Of a stretch of 64,000 nucleotides of DNA, positions 9,154 to 17,562 are shown one piece after another. The notes under the pieces are model-generated. The model worked only from the letters and a program-made list of their open reading frames with translations, did no database searches and had not been told where the DNA came from. The stretch's first letter is position 1. The number at the start of each line of letters is the position of its first letter. Source of the stretch: Cohnella phaseoli (GTDB lineage Bacteria; Bacillota; Bacilli; Paenibacillales; Paenibacillaceae); the NCBI RefSeq assembly GCF_003386235.1, contig NZ_QRDZ01000003.1, forward strand, positions 248,001-312,000, written 5' to 3'. The position numbers and the translations under genes were made by a program.

Positions 9154-9516
9154 ATGGCAAACCGCATTCTCATCGTTGACGACGCAGCATTTATGCGCAT
9201 GATGATCAGAGATATTTTAACGAAGAACGGGTACGAGGTAGTAGGAGAGGCGCAGGACGGCGCGCAAGCGGTAGAAAAGTTCAAGGAACTGACGCCGGAC
9301 TTGATCACGATGGACATTACGATGCCTGAAATGGACGGTATTGCGGCGCTTAAAGAGATTCGCAAGTTGGACTCCAACGCAAAAGTGATCATGTGCTCGG
9401 CGATGGGTCAGCAAGCGATGGTTATCGATGCAATTCAAGCGGGCGCTAAAGACTTCATCGTTAAGCCGTTCCAAGCGGACCGCGTTATTGAAGCGATCAA
9501 AAAAACGCTCGGTTAA
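9154..9516 (+). CDS. cheY: Chemotaxis response regulator CheY
   Basis: Single-domain receiver that carries the phosphoryl group from CheA to FliM/FliY in the motor. All key residues are present in the 120-residue protein: acidic pair D9-D10, phosphoacceptor D54 (MDITMPEMDG), S82 and K104 (DFIVKPF). There is no output domain. It sits between fliY and fliO inside the flagellar operon, the standard Bacillus arrangement, with GGAGGAAA just before the ATG. Confidence 0.97.
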   Translation: MANRILIVDDAAFMRMMIRDILTKNGYEVVGEAQDGAQAVEKFKELTPDLITMDITMPEMDGIAALKEIRKLDSNAKVIMCSAMGQQAMVIDAIQAGAKDFIVKPFQADRVIEAIKKTLG

Positions 9517-9540
9517 GCGAAGTCGGGAGCGTTGAAGCTT

Positions 9541-10083
9541 ATGCGAACCTACGGGCTTGCCGATGAATTGCCGGATGTGTCGTCGTGGGGTTCGGTATGG
9601 GACTTGTTCAAGGTGCTTGCTGTTCTCGGACTGATCATCGGCTTGATCGTGTTTGTTTTGCGGTTTCTGGCAAAGCGAGGCAGAGGGTGGGGGATGAACC
9701 GCTCGCTGCGCTCGCTTGGAGGATTTCCTCTAGGCACGAACAAGTCGATGCAAATCGTGGAATGGAACGGGCGGATATACGTGCTCGGCGTCGGCGAGAA
9801 CATTACGCTGCTGGAAGCGATCACCGATTCGGACATCGTGGACGCCTTGCTGGCGGAACATGAAGCCGGATTGGCCGATACGGGACCGGCTCTGCCGGAA
9901 TGGCTTCGCAAGTGGACCGAACGCAACAATTTGCGGAACGAGGAGACGGGCTCCAAATCCGGCGGCTCCGACTCCAGCTTCGAGAAATCGTTGGAAACCC
10001 GGCTCCGTCAACTCTCCGAGAGAAGACAGCGGGCGGAAGAACTGCTGGATGACCGTTCCGAAGATCGGACAGATGAGCGATGA
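9541..10083 (+). CDS. fliO: Flagellar biosynthetic protein FliO (FliZ in Bacillus)
   Basis: Membrane protein that helps assemble the FliP ring of the export gate. The 180-residue form from ATG 9541 has one membrane helix (about residues 17-39, VLAVLGLIIGLIVFVLRFL) followed by the FliO cytoplasmic motif LGTNKSMQIVEWNGRIYVLGV and a charged, probably disordered C-terminal tail. A TTG nine bases upstream is too close to GGGAG at 9525-9529. The gene overlaps fliP by four bases. The family is poorly conserved but this motif and the location are convincing. Confidence 0.88.
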   Translation: MRTYGLADELPDVSSWGSVWDLFKVLAVLGLIIGLIVFVLRFLAKRGRGWGMNRSLRSLGGFPLGTNKSMQIVEWNGRIYVLGVGENITLLEAITDSDIVDALLAEHEAGLADTGPALPEWLRKWTERNNLRNEETGSKSGGSDSSFEKSLETRLRQLSERRQRAEELLDDRSEDRTDER

Positions 10084-10826
10084 GAAAAAAGATTACATAT
10101 AGTTTCCTGATGTTGCAGGCGTTGCTGTTGGGGCTGCAAGCCTCCGTCTCTGCCGAACCCATTATCGGGGTGACGCTGGGCGACGGCTCGGAGCCCATGG
10201 GCACGTCCTCGTTGTCCCTGCTGCTGCTCATTACCGTGCTGAGCTTGGCTCCGGCAATACTTGTGCTGATGACAAGCTTCACGAGAATCGTCATCGTGCT
10301 CGGCTTCGTTCGCACATCGCTGGGCACGCAGCAAATGCCGCCGAACCAGGTGCTGATCGGTTTGGCGTTGTTCATGACGCTATTCGTGATGGCCCCGACT
10401 TTCTCGCAGGTGAACGAAACGGCGCTTAAACCGTATTTGGCCGGAGAGATCAGCCAGACGGACGCGCTGGAGAAAGCTTCGGTGCCGATGAAGGAATTCA
10501 TGTACAAACATACGCGGGAGAAGGATTTGCTCCTGTTCATGAAGTATACGAAAACCGAAAAGCCGGCTACTTTTCAAGACATACCGATTACGGTTCTCGT
10601 TCCGGCTTATGCGATAAGCGAGCTGAAAACGGCATTCCAGATGGGCTTTATGATTTTCATTCCGTTTCTTGTGATCGACATGGTCGTCGCCAGTACGCTG
10701 ATGGCGATGGGGATGATGATGCTTCCGCCGGTGATGATCTCGCTGCCCTTCAAAATTTTGCTCTTCGTGCTCGTCGATGGCTGGTATTTGGTCGTGAAGT
10801 CGCTGCTGACCAGCTTTAGCCCTTGA
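10080..10826 (+). CDS. fliP: Flagellar export gate protein FliP
   Basis: Core channel subunit of the flagellar type III export gate in the cytoplasmic membrane. The 248-residue protein begins with a cleavable-looking signal (hydrophobic residues 8-22 ending ASVSA), followed by the highly conserved FliP block TSFTRIVIVLGFVRTSLGTQ (about residues 62-81) and further membrane helices, closing with LPPVMISLPFKILLFVLVDG. It heads the fliP-fliQ-fliR-flhB-flhA run and overlaps fliO by four bases. No anomalies seen. Confidence 0.97.
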   Translation: MRKKITYSFLMLQALLLGLQASVSAEPIIGVTLGDGSEPMGTSSLSLLLLITVLSLAPAILVLMTSFTRIVIVLGFVRTSLGTQQMPPNQVLIGLALFMTLFVMAPTFSQVNETALKPYLAGEISQTDALEKASVPMKEFMYKHTREKDLLLFMKYTKTEKPATFQDIPITVLVPAYAISELKTAFQMGFMIFIPFLVIDMVVASTLMAMGMMMLPPVMISLPFKILLFVLVDGWYLVVKSLLTSFSP

Positions 10827-10857
10827 ACCGGCCGAGCGCAAAAGGGGGAGGAAGCCA

Positions 10858-11127
10858 ATGACATCCGAGTTTATTATCGGCCTTGCAGGCCAGGCGCTGT
10901 TTACCGTACTGAAGGTAAGCGCGCCGATGCTGATTATCGCGCTTGTCGTCGGCCTCAGCGTCAGCATTTTTCAGGCGACGACCCAGATTCAGGAGCAGAC
11001 GCTCGCCTTCGTTCCCAAGATTATCGCCGTTTTCCTCGCTTTATTGATTTTCGGTCCGTGGATTTTGAACATCATGGTCGATTTTACGGCCCACCTGCTA
11101 GGAAATTTAGAGAAATACATTGGGTGA
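10858..11127 (+). CDS. fliQ: Flagellar export gate protein FliQ
   Basis: Small two-helix membrane component of the export gate that wraps around FliP/FliR. The 89-residue sequence contains the family block VSAPMLIIALVVGLSVSIFQ and ATTQIQEQTLAFVPKI, with membrane helices at about residues 15-37 and 51-75. Length is standard. A strong AGGGGGAGGA site lies before the ATG. It is placed between fliP and fliR with only six bases to the latter. Confidence 0.97.
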   Translation: MTSEFIIGLAGQALFTVLKVSAPMLIIALVVGLSVSIFQATTQIQEQTLAFVPKIIAVFLALLIFGPWILNIMVDFTAHLLGNLEKYIG

Positions 11128-11133
11128 CTTGAT

Positions 11134-11919
11134 ATGAATATGATCATGCAGGTCTTCCCTGCTTTTCTGCTCGTTCTTTGTCGAATTACAGCGTTTTTTG
11201 TAGTCGCGCCTGTGTTTTCGTCACGCAGTTTCCCGACTGTCATCAAGATCGGACTTGGCTTTTTCGTTTCGGTGATCGTATTTTTGAACGTCGGCTTCGA
11301 TACGAAAGTAACGGCGGATGCGACGTATATACTGGCGATTATTCGCGAAGTTTTCGCCGGCCTGCTGATCGGATTTGTAGCGTATCTATTTTTTACGATC
11401 GTGCAAACCGCCGGGGGTTTGATGGATATGCAGATGGGTTTGGCGATGGCCAACATCGTAGACCCGGTTACCGGAGTGTCGGCACCGATCATGGGAAATT
11501 TCAAGTTTATGGTGCTCATTCTCGTATTTCTATCTATTAACGGCCATCATTACTTGCTTGCCGCCATAATGGACAGCTATAAGTGGTTGCCGTTGGACAA
11601 CAATCTATTTCAAATTTATTACGGCGGCAGCGTTACGGAGTTTCTGACGCATACGTTTGCCAGCACTTTTTTGCTTGCACTGCAGATTTCCGCTCCGATC
11701 GTCGTGGCGATGTTCTTGACCGACTTCGGTTTGGCTCTGCTTGCCCGGGCGGCTCCGCAATATAACGTATTTGTGATCGGTTTGCCGCTAAAGCTGCTGA
11801 TCGGACTTGCGCTGCTTATTTTGCTGATCCCTGGGTTCGGTCCTTTGTTTCAAATCATTTTCGATCGGATGTTTCAAGCGATCGAACAGTTGTTCACCAT
11901 TGTGAAAACCTCATCTTGA
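11134..11919 (+). CDS. fliR: Flagellar export gate protein FliR
   Basis: Polytopic membrane protein (261 residues, about six helices) completing the FliP5-FliQ4-FliR1 gate. Recognisable stretches include PAFLLVLCRITAFFVVAPVF near the N-terminus, the GGLMDMQMGLAMANIVDP block and the C-terminal GLPLKLLIGLALLILLIP. It is separate from flhB here, not fused as in some clostridia. The start ATG follows GGGTGACTTG and the gene is six bases from fliQ. Confidence 0.96.
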   Translation: MNMIMQVFPAFLLVLCRITAFFVVAPVFSSRSFPTVIKIGLGFFVSVIVFLNVGFDTKVTADATYILAIIREVFAGLLIGFVAYLFFTIVQTAGGLMDMQMGLAMANIVDPVTGVSAPIMGNFKFMVLILVFLSINGHHYLLAAIMDSYKWLPLDNNLFQIYYGGSVTEFLTHTFASTFLLALQISAPIVVAMFLTDFGLALLARAAPQYNVFVIGLPLKLLIGLALLILLIPGFGPLFQIIFDRMFQAIEQLFTIVKTSS

Positions 11920-11950
11920 CCGCCGCGGGTGCCATTCGGGAGGTGTTGTC

Positions 11951-13039
11951 ATGCTCCGCAAGCGCCTAAGGATGGATTTGCAGCTGTTCTCCGGCGAGAA
12001 GACGGAGAAGGCAACGCCGAAGAAACGCCAAGAGAGCCGAAAGAAAGGGCAGGTTGCCAAAAGCGCGGAAGTTCCAAGCACACTGATCCTGCTCGCCTGC
12101 ATCAGCTTTCTGGTTATGCTCGGCCCGTTTCTGGAGCGGCAGCTGCTTTCCTTGATCGGGGACGCGTTTCTGTATCGGTTGAACATGCAGGTTACCGACA
12201 GCAACGTGCTTTCCTTGTTTAATCATTACGCGATCGAAATGCTTGTGCTGCTGGCGCCGGTATTCGTCATTGTTGTCGTCATCGCGTTCGCGGCCAACTA
12301 CGTGCAAATCGGATGGCTGTTCACAACCGAGCCGCTCAAACCGAAATTCAACAAGCTGAATCCGATCAACGGCGCCAAAAACCTGTTCGGGATGCGCACG
12401 GTGGTCGAATTTCTGAAAAGCGGACTCAAGCTTGTCTGCGTCGGACTTATCGTATTTATGGTGCTATGGTCGGAGAAGAAGAGGCTGCTGGATTTGGCGC
12501 ATCTGCCCGTGCAGGACATTTTCGCCTTTGTCACCAGCTTGACGGTTCGTTTGGGCCTGTTTATCGCCGTGCTGCTGTTCATACTGGCAATCGGGGATTT
12601 TATGTACCAGCGTTACGAGTATGAGAAAAACTTGCGAATGAGCAAGCAGGATATTAAGGACGAGTACAAGAACGTGGAAGGCGATCCGCTGATCAAAGGG
12701 AAGATCAAGGAACGCCAGCGCAGAATGGCGCTCATGCGGATGATGCAGGAAGTGCCGAGCGCGGACGTCATCATTACGAACCCGACCCACTTCGCAGTCG
12801 CGCTGAAATACGACTCGGAGAAGATGGACGCCCCGACGGTGGTGGCCAAAGGTCAGGACTATCTGGCATTGAGAATTCGGGAGATCGCCAAGCAGAACGA
12901 AGTCATAACGATGGAAAACAAGCCGCTCGCCCGCGCATTGTACGAGAGAACGGAAGTGGGACAAAGCGTTCCCGCCGATCTGTTCCAGGCGGTCGCGGAA
13001 GTGCTGGCATACGTATATCGGCTCAAAGGCCGAAGATAG
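11951..13039 (+). CDS. flhB: Flagellar export switch protein FlhB
   Basis: Membrane protein that switches export from rod/hook to filament substrates after self-cleavage. The 362-residue protein has a basic N-terminus (GEKTEKATPKKRQESRKKGQ), four membrane helices, and the autocleavage motif NPTH at residues 277-280 within the cytoplasmic domain. Cleavage between N and P is known for the family. GGGAGGTGTTG precedes the ATG. It lies between fliR and flhA as expected. Confidence 0.97.
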   Translation: MLRKRLRMDLQLFSGEKTEKATPKKRQESRKKGQVAKSAEVPSTLILLACISFLVMLGPFLERQLLSLIGDAFLYRLNMQVTDSNVLSLFNHYAIEMLVLLAPVFVIVVVIAFAANYVQIGWLFTTEPLKPKFNKLNPINGAKNLFGMRTVVEFLKSGLKLVCVGLIVFMVLWSEKKRLLDLAHLPVQDIFAFVTSLTVRLGLFIAVLLFILAIGDFMYQRYEYEKNLRMSKQDIKDEYKNVEGDPLIKGKIKERQRRMALMRMMQEVPSADVIITNPTHFAVALKYDSEKMDAPTVVAKGQDYLALRIREIAKQNEVITMENKPLARALYERTEVGQSVPADLFQAVAEVLAYVYRLKGRR

Positions 13040-13159
13040 AAGATAGAAGAAACAAGAGTATCGGAACAATCGGCTGAATTCATGTTGGCTGTCGAATCCG
13101 CTTCTTGCAACGCTTCGCGATCAAAATTGAACCTCTTTAATAGGAGTGGGGGTGGCGTC

Positions 13160-15193
13160 ATGAAAATCAGGGACCTCAGCATATTAATCGGCGTCATCGG
13201 CATCGTTCTGATGATGGTCGTTCCGATTCCCAAAGGGCTATTGGACGTCTTGCTCATCATCAATATATCTGTGGCGATCATGATTTTGCTGATTGCGATG
13301 AACACCCAGGATGCGCTTCATTTTTCCATATTCCCGACGATGCTGCTCATTACAACCGTGTTTCGACTCGCGCTGAACGTCTCCACGACGAGGCTGATTT
13401 TGTCCAAAGCGGACGCAGGCCACGTCGTCGAGACGTTCGGACGCTTCGTAGCCGGGGGACAGCTTGCCGTCGGTTTTGTGGTGTTTCTCATTCTGGTCAT
13501 CGTGCAATTCATCGTAATTACAAAAGGTTCCGAGCGTGTCGCCGAAGTCGGAGCGAGATTTACGCTCGACGCGATGCCGGGTAAGCAGATGAGCATCGAC
13601 GCGGACTTGAACGCGGGGATGATCAACGAACAGCAGGCGCGCGAGCGCCGTGAGAAAATCGAGAAGGAAGCGGATTTCTACGGAGCAATGGACGGGGCGA
13701 GCAAATTCGTTAAAGGGGACGCGATCGCATCGATCATCATCGTGCTGATCAACCTGATCGCGGGCTTTGTCGTGGGCATGGCGATTCACGGCATGGACGT
13801 GATGACCGCGCTGGAGACATACTCCGTGCTGTCGATCGGCGACGGTCTCGTCAGCCAGATCCCGGCGCTGCTTATCAGTACGGCGGCGGGCATCATCGTT
13901 ACGAGAGCCGCCTCCGAAGGCAACATGGCCGACGATATGAGCAAGCAGTTTCTGCGTTACCCGCGGTTGCTGTACATTGTTGCCGGGACGGTGGCGCTGC
14001 TCGGACTTGCCACGCCGATTCCGCTCCTCAGCACGCTCCCCTATGCGGCGATTTTGGCTATCGCCGGATATCGGCTGCAGAAGAATTTGCATCGGGAGCA
14101 GCAAGAGGCGGAAATGCTCGTCGAGGAAAAGCAGATCGAAGAGGTTCGCAGCCCGGAGAGCGTCATCAGCTTGCTTCAGGTCGATCCCATCGAGTTCGAG
14201 TTCGGCTACGGTCTGATTCCGCTGGCGGATACGCAGCAGGGCGGGGATTTGCTCGACAGAATCATCATGATTCGACGTCAATGCGCTCTCGAAATGGGAC
14301 TTATCGTTCCCGTCATCCGTATTCGCGACAATATTCAACTAAAACCGAACGAATATGTCATAAAAATGAAAGGAAATACGGTAGCGCGCGGCGAATTACT
14401 TATTCATCACTATTTGGCAATGAGTCCAGGGTTCGATGACGATTCCGTAACAGGTATTGAGACCCAGGAACCTGCGTTCGGGTTGCCGGCGCTCTGGATC
14501 GACGAGACAACGAAGGAACGAGCGGAAATGGCCGGATATACGGTCGTCGATCCGCCGTCGGTCGTTGCCACTCATTTGACCGAAGTGATCAAGAAATACG
14601 CGCACGAGCTGATCGGCCGCCAAGAGACGAAAGCTCTGGTCGACAGCGTCAAGGAAACGTATCCTGCGCTGGTCGAAGAGCTTATTCCGTCGATTCTCGG
14701 CGTCGGGGACGTTCAGAAGGTGCTGTCCAAGCTGTTGAAGGAAAAAATCTCGATCCGCGACCTTGTGACGATTTTCGAGACGCTTGCCGATTACGGCAAG
14801 TACACGAAAGATCCGGACGTCTTGACGGAATATGCGAGACAGAGCTTGTCGCGGCAGATTACACAGCAGTATGCGTCGCCGATGGAGCCGCTTAAGGTTA
14901 TAACGGTGAGCCCGTCGGTAGAGAAGAAGATTGCGGAGGCGGTGCAGCAGTCCGACCAGGGAAGCTATCTCGCCCTTGATCCGGCTTCTTCCCAAGCGAT
15001 TTACCAGCGGCTGACGGAGCAGGTGAACCGCCTTGTACAGGCGGGGCAGCAGCCGATTATCCTGACTTCTCCGACGATCCGCATGTATTTGCGGCAACTG
15101 CTGGAAAGAAGCCTGCAGGATATTCCCGTCATCTCGTACAGCGAATTGGAGCCTAGCATCGAAGTGCAAAGCGTTGGGGTGGTGAGCGCATGA
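13160..15193 (+). CDS. flhA: Flagellar export gate protein FlhA
   Basis: Large ring-forming export-gate protein; its membrane half uses the proton gradient and its cytoplasmic half docks chaperone-substrate complexes. The 677-residue form from ATG 13160 starts MKIRDLSILIGVIGIVLMM and has about eight membrane helices in the first 320 residues, including the conserved loop VAEVGARFTLDAMPGKQMSI. The frame is open 26 codons further upstream, but the GGGGGTGG site (13148-13155) fixes this start. The stop overlaps flhF by four bases. The 120-base gap before it contains no recognisable signal. Confidence 0.96.
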   Translation: MKIRDLSILIGVIGIVLMMVVPIPKGLLDVLLIINISVAIMILLIAMNTQDALHFSIFPTMLLITTVFRLALNVSTTRLILSKADAGHVVETFGRFVAGGQLAVGFVVFLILVIVQFIVITKGSERVAEVGARFTLDAMPGKQMSIDADLNAGMINEQQARERREKIEKEADFYGAMDGASKFVKGDAIASIIIVLINLIAGFVVGMAIHGMDVMTALETYSVLSIGDGLVSQIPALLISTAAGIIVTRAASEGNMADDMSKQFLRYPRLLYIVAGTVALLGLATPIPLLSTLPYAAILAIAGYRLQKNLHREQQEAEMLVEEKQIEEVRSPESVISLLQVDPIEFEFGYGLIPLADTQQGGDLLDRIIMIRRQCALEMGLIVPVIRIRDNIQLKPNEYVIKMKGNTVARGELLIHHYLAMSPGFDDDSVTGIETQEPAFGLPALWIDETTKERAEMAGYTVVDPPSVVATHLTEVIKKYAHELIGRQETKALVDSVKETYPALVEELIPSILGVGDVQKVLSKLLKEKISIRDLVTIFETLADYGKYTKDPDVLTEYARQSLSRQITQQYASPMEPLKVITVSPSVEKKIAEAVQQSDQGSYLALDPASSQAIYQRLTEQVNRLVQAGQQPIILTSPTIRMYLRQLLERSLQDIPVISYSELEPSIEVQSVGVVSA

Positions 15194-16629
15194 AGGTCAA
15201 ACGATACATAGTAGACGACGTGCCGGAAGCGGTGCAGATGATTCGTGCCGAGCTCGGCTCCGACGCCGTTATTTTGAATACGAAAGAAATCCGCGTAGGC
15301 GGATTTCTTGGCATGTTCCGTCAAAAACGAATGGAAGTCATCGCGGCCGTCGACGAGACGGTCAGCAAAGCTCCGGCAAGAGCTCCTGCGCTGACGAGAG
15401 TGCTTGAGAACATGCCGAAGCCGGAAGCGAGGGCGATCGCCGCCGCGATAAGCGAATCTGCGGCGAGGCCGATCCCTTCGAACGCCGTTCGGGAGAGGTA
15501 CACGCAGCCGCCGTTCTCGGACAGCGGCCGGCAGCCGATCACCGGCGGGCCTTCCGCCGCTGTGAAAGAACCTCAGGCCGAACGGCTCACCCAGATCGAG
15601 TTGAACAAGCCGGCGGAGGAGCAGGCGGCGAGTGCCGCTCCCAATCCGATCGACCCGCTTGATCGGCTGCGGTCGGGAATCGCCGACAGGCTGAAGTCGG
15701 ACGCGCTTGCGGCCGCGGAGCCGAAGCCGGATTCGTTTCGCGACAGCGAGATCCGGGACGAAACGTCCGTGGTGCTTCAAGAGCTTCGTTCCCTTCGCGA
15801 AATGATGACGATCATGACGAAGCAGCAGACGACCCGTTCGATTCCCGAGTCCGTGCTCAATTGGAGCAAGCGGCTGGCGTCGCAAGGCGTCGAGCCCGCG
15901 TACGTCGAGCAGTTTGCAGAGGCGGTCGGGGCCAGGCTGAAGTCGGGCGCGGAGGACGGTCAAGCTTACGAAGCCGCGCGGGACGTGCTGCTCGCTTGGC
16001 TGAACGAAGCCAAGGGAGAAGGCATCGCACCGGAGACGCGCATCGTTCATTTCGTCGGACCGACCGGTGTCGGCAAAACGACGACAATCGCCAAATTGGC
16101 TGCGGATCAGTCGTTCGGACAGCGTCGCAGCATTGGATTCATTACGGCGGACACTTACCGAATTGCGGCGGTGGACCAGCTTAGGACGTATGCCGACATT
16201 TTGAACGTGCCGCTCGAAGTCGTGTTTTCGCCCGGGGAATTAACGCGGGCCTATCATAAACTGGCCGATCGAGACCTCTTGTTCATGGATACCGCCGGCC
16301 GGAATTATCGCAACGAGCTGTTCGTCTCGGAAGTGAACAGCCTTCTCTCACTGGCGGAGGGGGCGGAGTCGACTCTCGTTCTGAGCATGACGAGCAAGTA
16401 TTCCGATATGAAGGCGGTAGCCTCGCAATTTTCGAAGTATGGAGTCCGTCAGCTTCTGCTCACGAAGTTCGACGAGACCGAATCGTACGGCGCCGTCGTC
16501 AATCTCGTCAAGGAATTCGATTTCCGCATTTCCTATTACACTTGCGGGCAGACGGTGCCGGACGATATCAAGGCGTTCGATCCGGAAGAAATCGTTCGCA
16601 AGTTGCTGGGAGAGACCGTCGATGATTGA
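15190..16629 (+). CDS. flhF: Flagellar placement GTPase FlhF
   Basis: SRP-type GTPase that controls the number and site of flagella with FlhG. The 479-residue protein has an N-terminal basic region (MKVKRYIVDDVPEAVQMIRAEL is cut here at its family motif), a Pro/Ala/Glu-rich linker (about 55-200) and the NG GTPase domain with G1 loop GPTGVGKTTT at residues 290-299, the DTYRIAAVDQLRTYA block and DTAGRN. The ATG overlaps the flhA stop as GCATGA, indicating coupling. Confidence 0.96.
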   Translation: MKVKRYIVDDVPEAVQMIRAELGSDAVILNTKEIRVGGFLGMFRQKRMEVIAAVDETVSKAPARAPALTRVLENMPKPEARAIAAAISESAARPIPSNAVRERYTQPPFSDSGRQPITGGPSAAVKEPQAERLTQIELNKPAEEQAASAAPNPIDPLDRLRSGIADRLKSDALAAAEPKPDSFRDSEIRDETSVVLQELRSLREMMTIMTKQQTTRSIPESVLNWSKRLASQGVEPAYVEQFAEAVGARLKSGAEDGQAYEAARDVLLAWLNEAKGEGIAPETRIVHFVGPTGVGKTTTIAKLAADQSFGQRRSIGFITADTYRIAAVDQLRTYADILNVPLEVVFSPGELTRAYHKLADRDLLFMDTAGRNYRNELFVSEVNSLLSLAEGAESTLVLSMTSKYSDMKAVASQFSKYGVRQLLLTKFDETESYGAVVNLVKEFDFRISYYTCGQTVPDDIKAFDPEEIVRKLLGETVDD

Positions 16630-17494
16630 TCAGGCTCAGGCGCTTCGTCATTTGGTCCATTCCAAGGATTTGCTGTCGGCGAAGACCACCAAGGTCGTGA
16701 CGGTTACAAGCGGCAAGGGAGGGGTAGGCAAATCGAATTTCAGCCTGAACTTCGGAATGGCGCTGCAAAATCGAGGATACAGCGTGCTTCTCTTCGATGC
16801 GGATATCAGCTTTGCGAACATCGACGTGCTGATGGGGACGCCTGCCAAGTACAACCTCATTCACCTGCTTAAGGGCGAGAAGTCGATCTGGGAGATTATT
16901 CAGATTGGCCCGAGCGGCCTGCAGTTCATCGCCGGCGGTTCGGGATTTCAAGATTTGGTGCGGCTAAGAGAGCAGGAGCTGGAGTATTTTGCCGAACAGA
17001 TCGGCAAGCTGCACGGCCATGTCGATTTTATTTTGTTCGACACGGGCGCTGGCCTGTCCAAGGAGACGACCAAATTCATCACCGCGGCGGAGGAGACGAT
17101 CGTCGTGACGACGCCGGAGCCGACGTCGATTACGGATGCTTACGCTCTGATCAAAATGATGCACTCCATGGGGCATCAGGTTCCGTTTCGCCTCGTCGTC
17201 AATCGGGTGGCGGACGATCGAGAGGGCGCGCAGACCGCAGACAACATACGTCAAGTGGCCAGCAAATATATCGGCATCGATATTCCGGTTCTCGGCTTCA
17301 TTCCCGACGACGTCAGCGTTTCGAAGGCGGTCAGGCGGCAGACGCCGCTGTCGGTCGCTTTTCCGAACAGCGAGGCGATGCAAGGCATCGATCGGATCGC
17401 TTCCCGATTTCTAATGGAGGAGCGATCGCAAGCGCAGAAGACGACGCGCGGGTTGTCGGGGTTCATGCAGAGAATGAAAAAGCTGTGGAGCTGA
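16622..17494 (+). CDS. flhG: MinD-like ATPase FlhG (YlxH)
   Basis: ParA/MinD-type ATPase that regulates FlhF and flagellar number. The 290-residue protein opens with DQAQALRHLV at residues 3-12, matching the DQAxxLR helix known to stimulate FlhF GTPase activity. The deviant Walker A motif SGKGGVGKS is at residues 30-38 (K32, K37), and the switch region LFDTGAGLSKE follows. The start ATG overlaps the flhF stop by eight bases. The reading frame extends upstream inside flhF, but nothing there supports translation. Confidence 0.95.
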   Translation: MIDQAQALRHLVHSKDLLSAKTTKVVTVTSGKGGVGKSNFSLNFGMALQNRGYSVLLFDADISFANIDVLMGTPAKYNLIHLLKGEKSIWEIIQIGPSGLQFIAGGSGFQDLVRLREQELEYFAEQIGKLHGHVDFILFDTGAGLSKETTKFITAAEETIVVTTPEPTSITDAYALIKMMHSMGHQVPFRLVVNRVADDREGAQTADNIRQVASKYIGIDIPVLGFIPDDVSVSKAVRRQTPLSVAFPNSEAMQGIDRIASRFLMEERSQAQKTTRGLSGFMQRMKKLWS

Positions 17495-17562
17495 TCGAAC
17501 GCGAGTCGGCGGGCATGCGAGCGCAAAACGATTAAACAACTAGATAACGAGGAGGATGCCAT

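Noticed and set aside
16439..16621. N-terminal extension of FlhG
   Set aside because: The frame is open within flhF, but the conserved FlhG start begins at the coupled ATG 16622.
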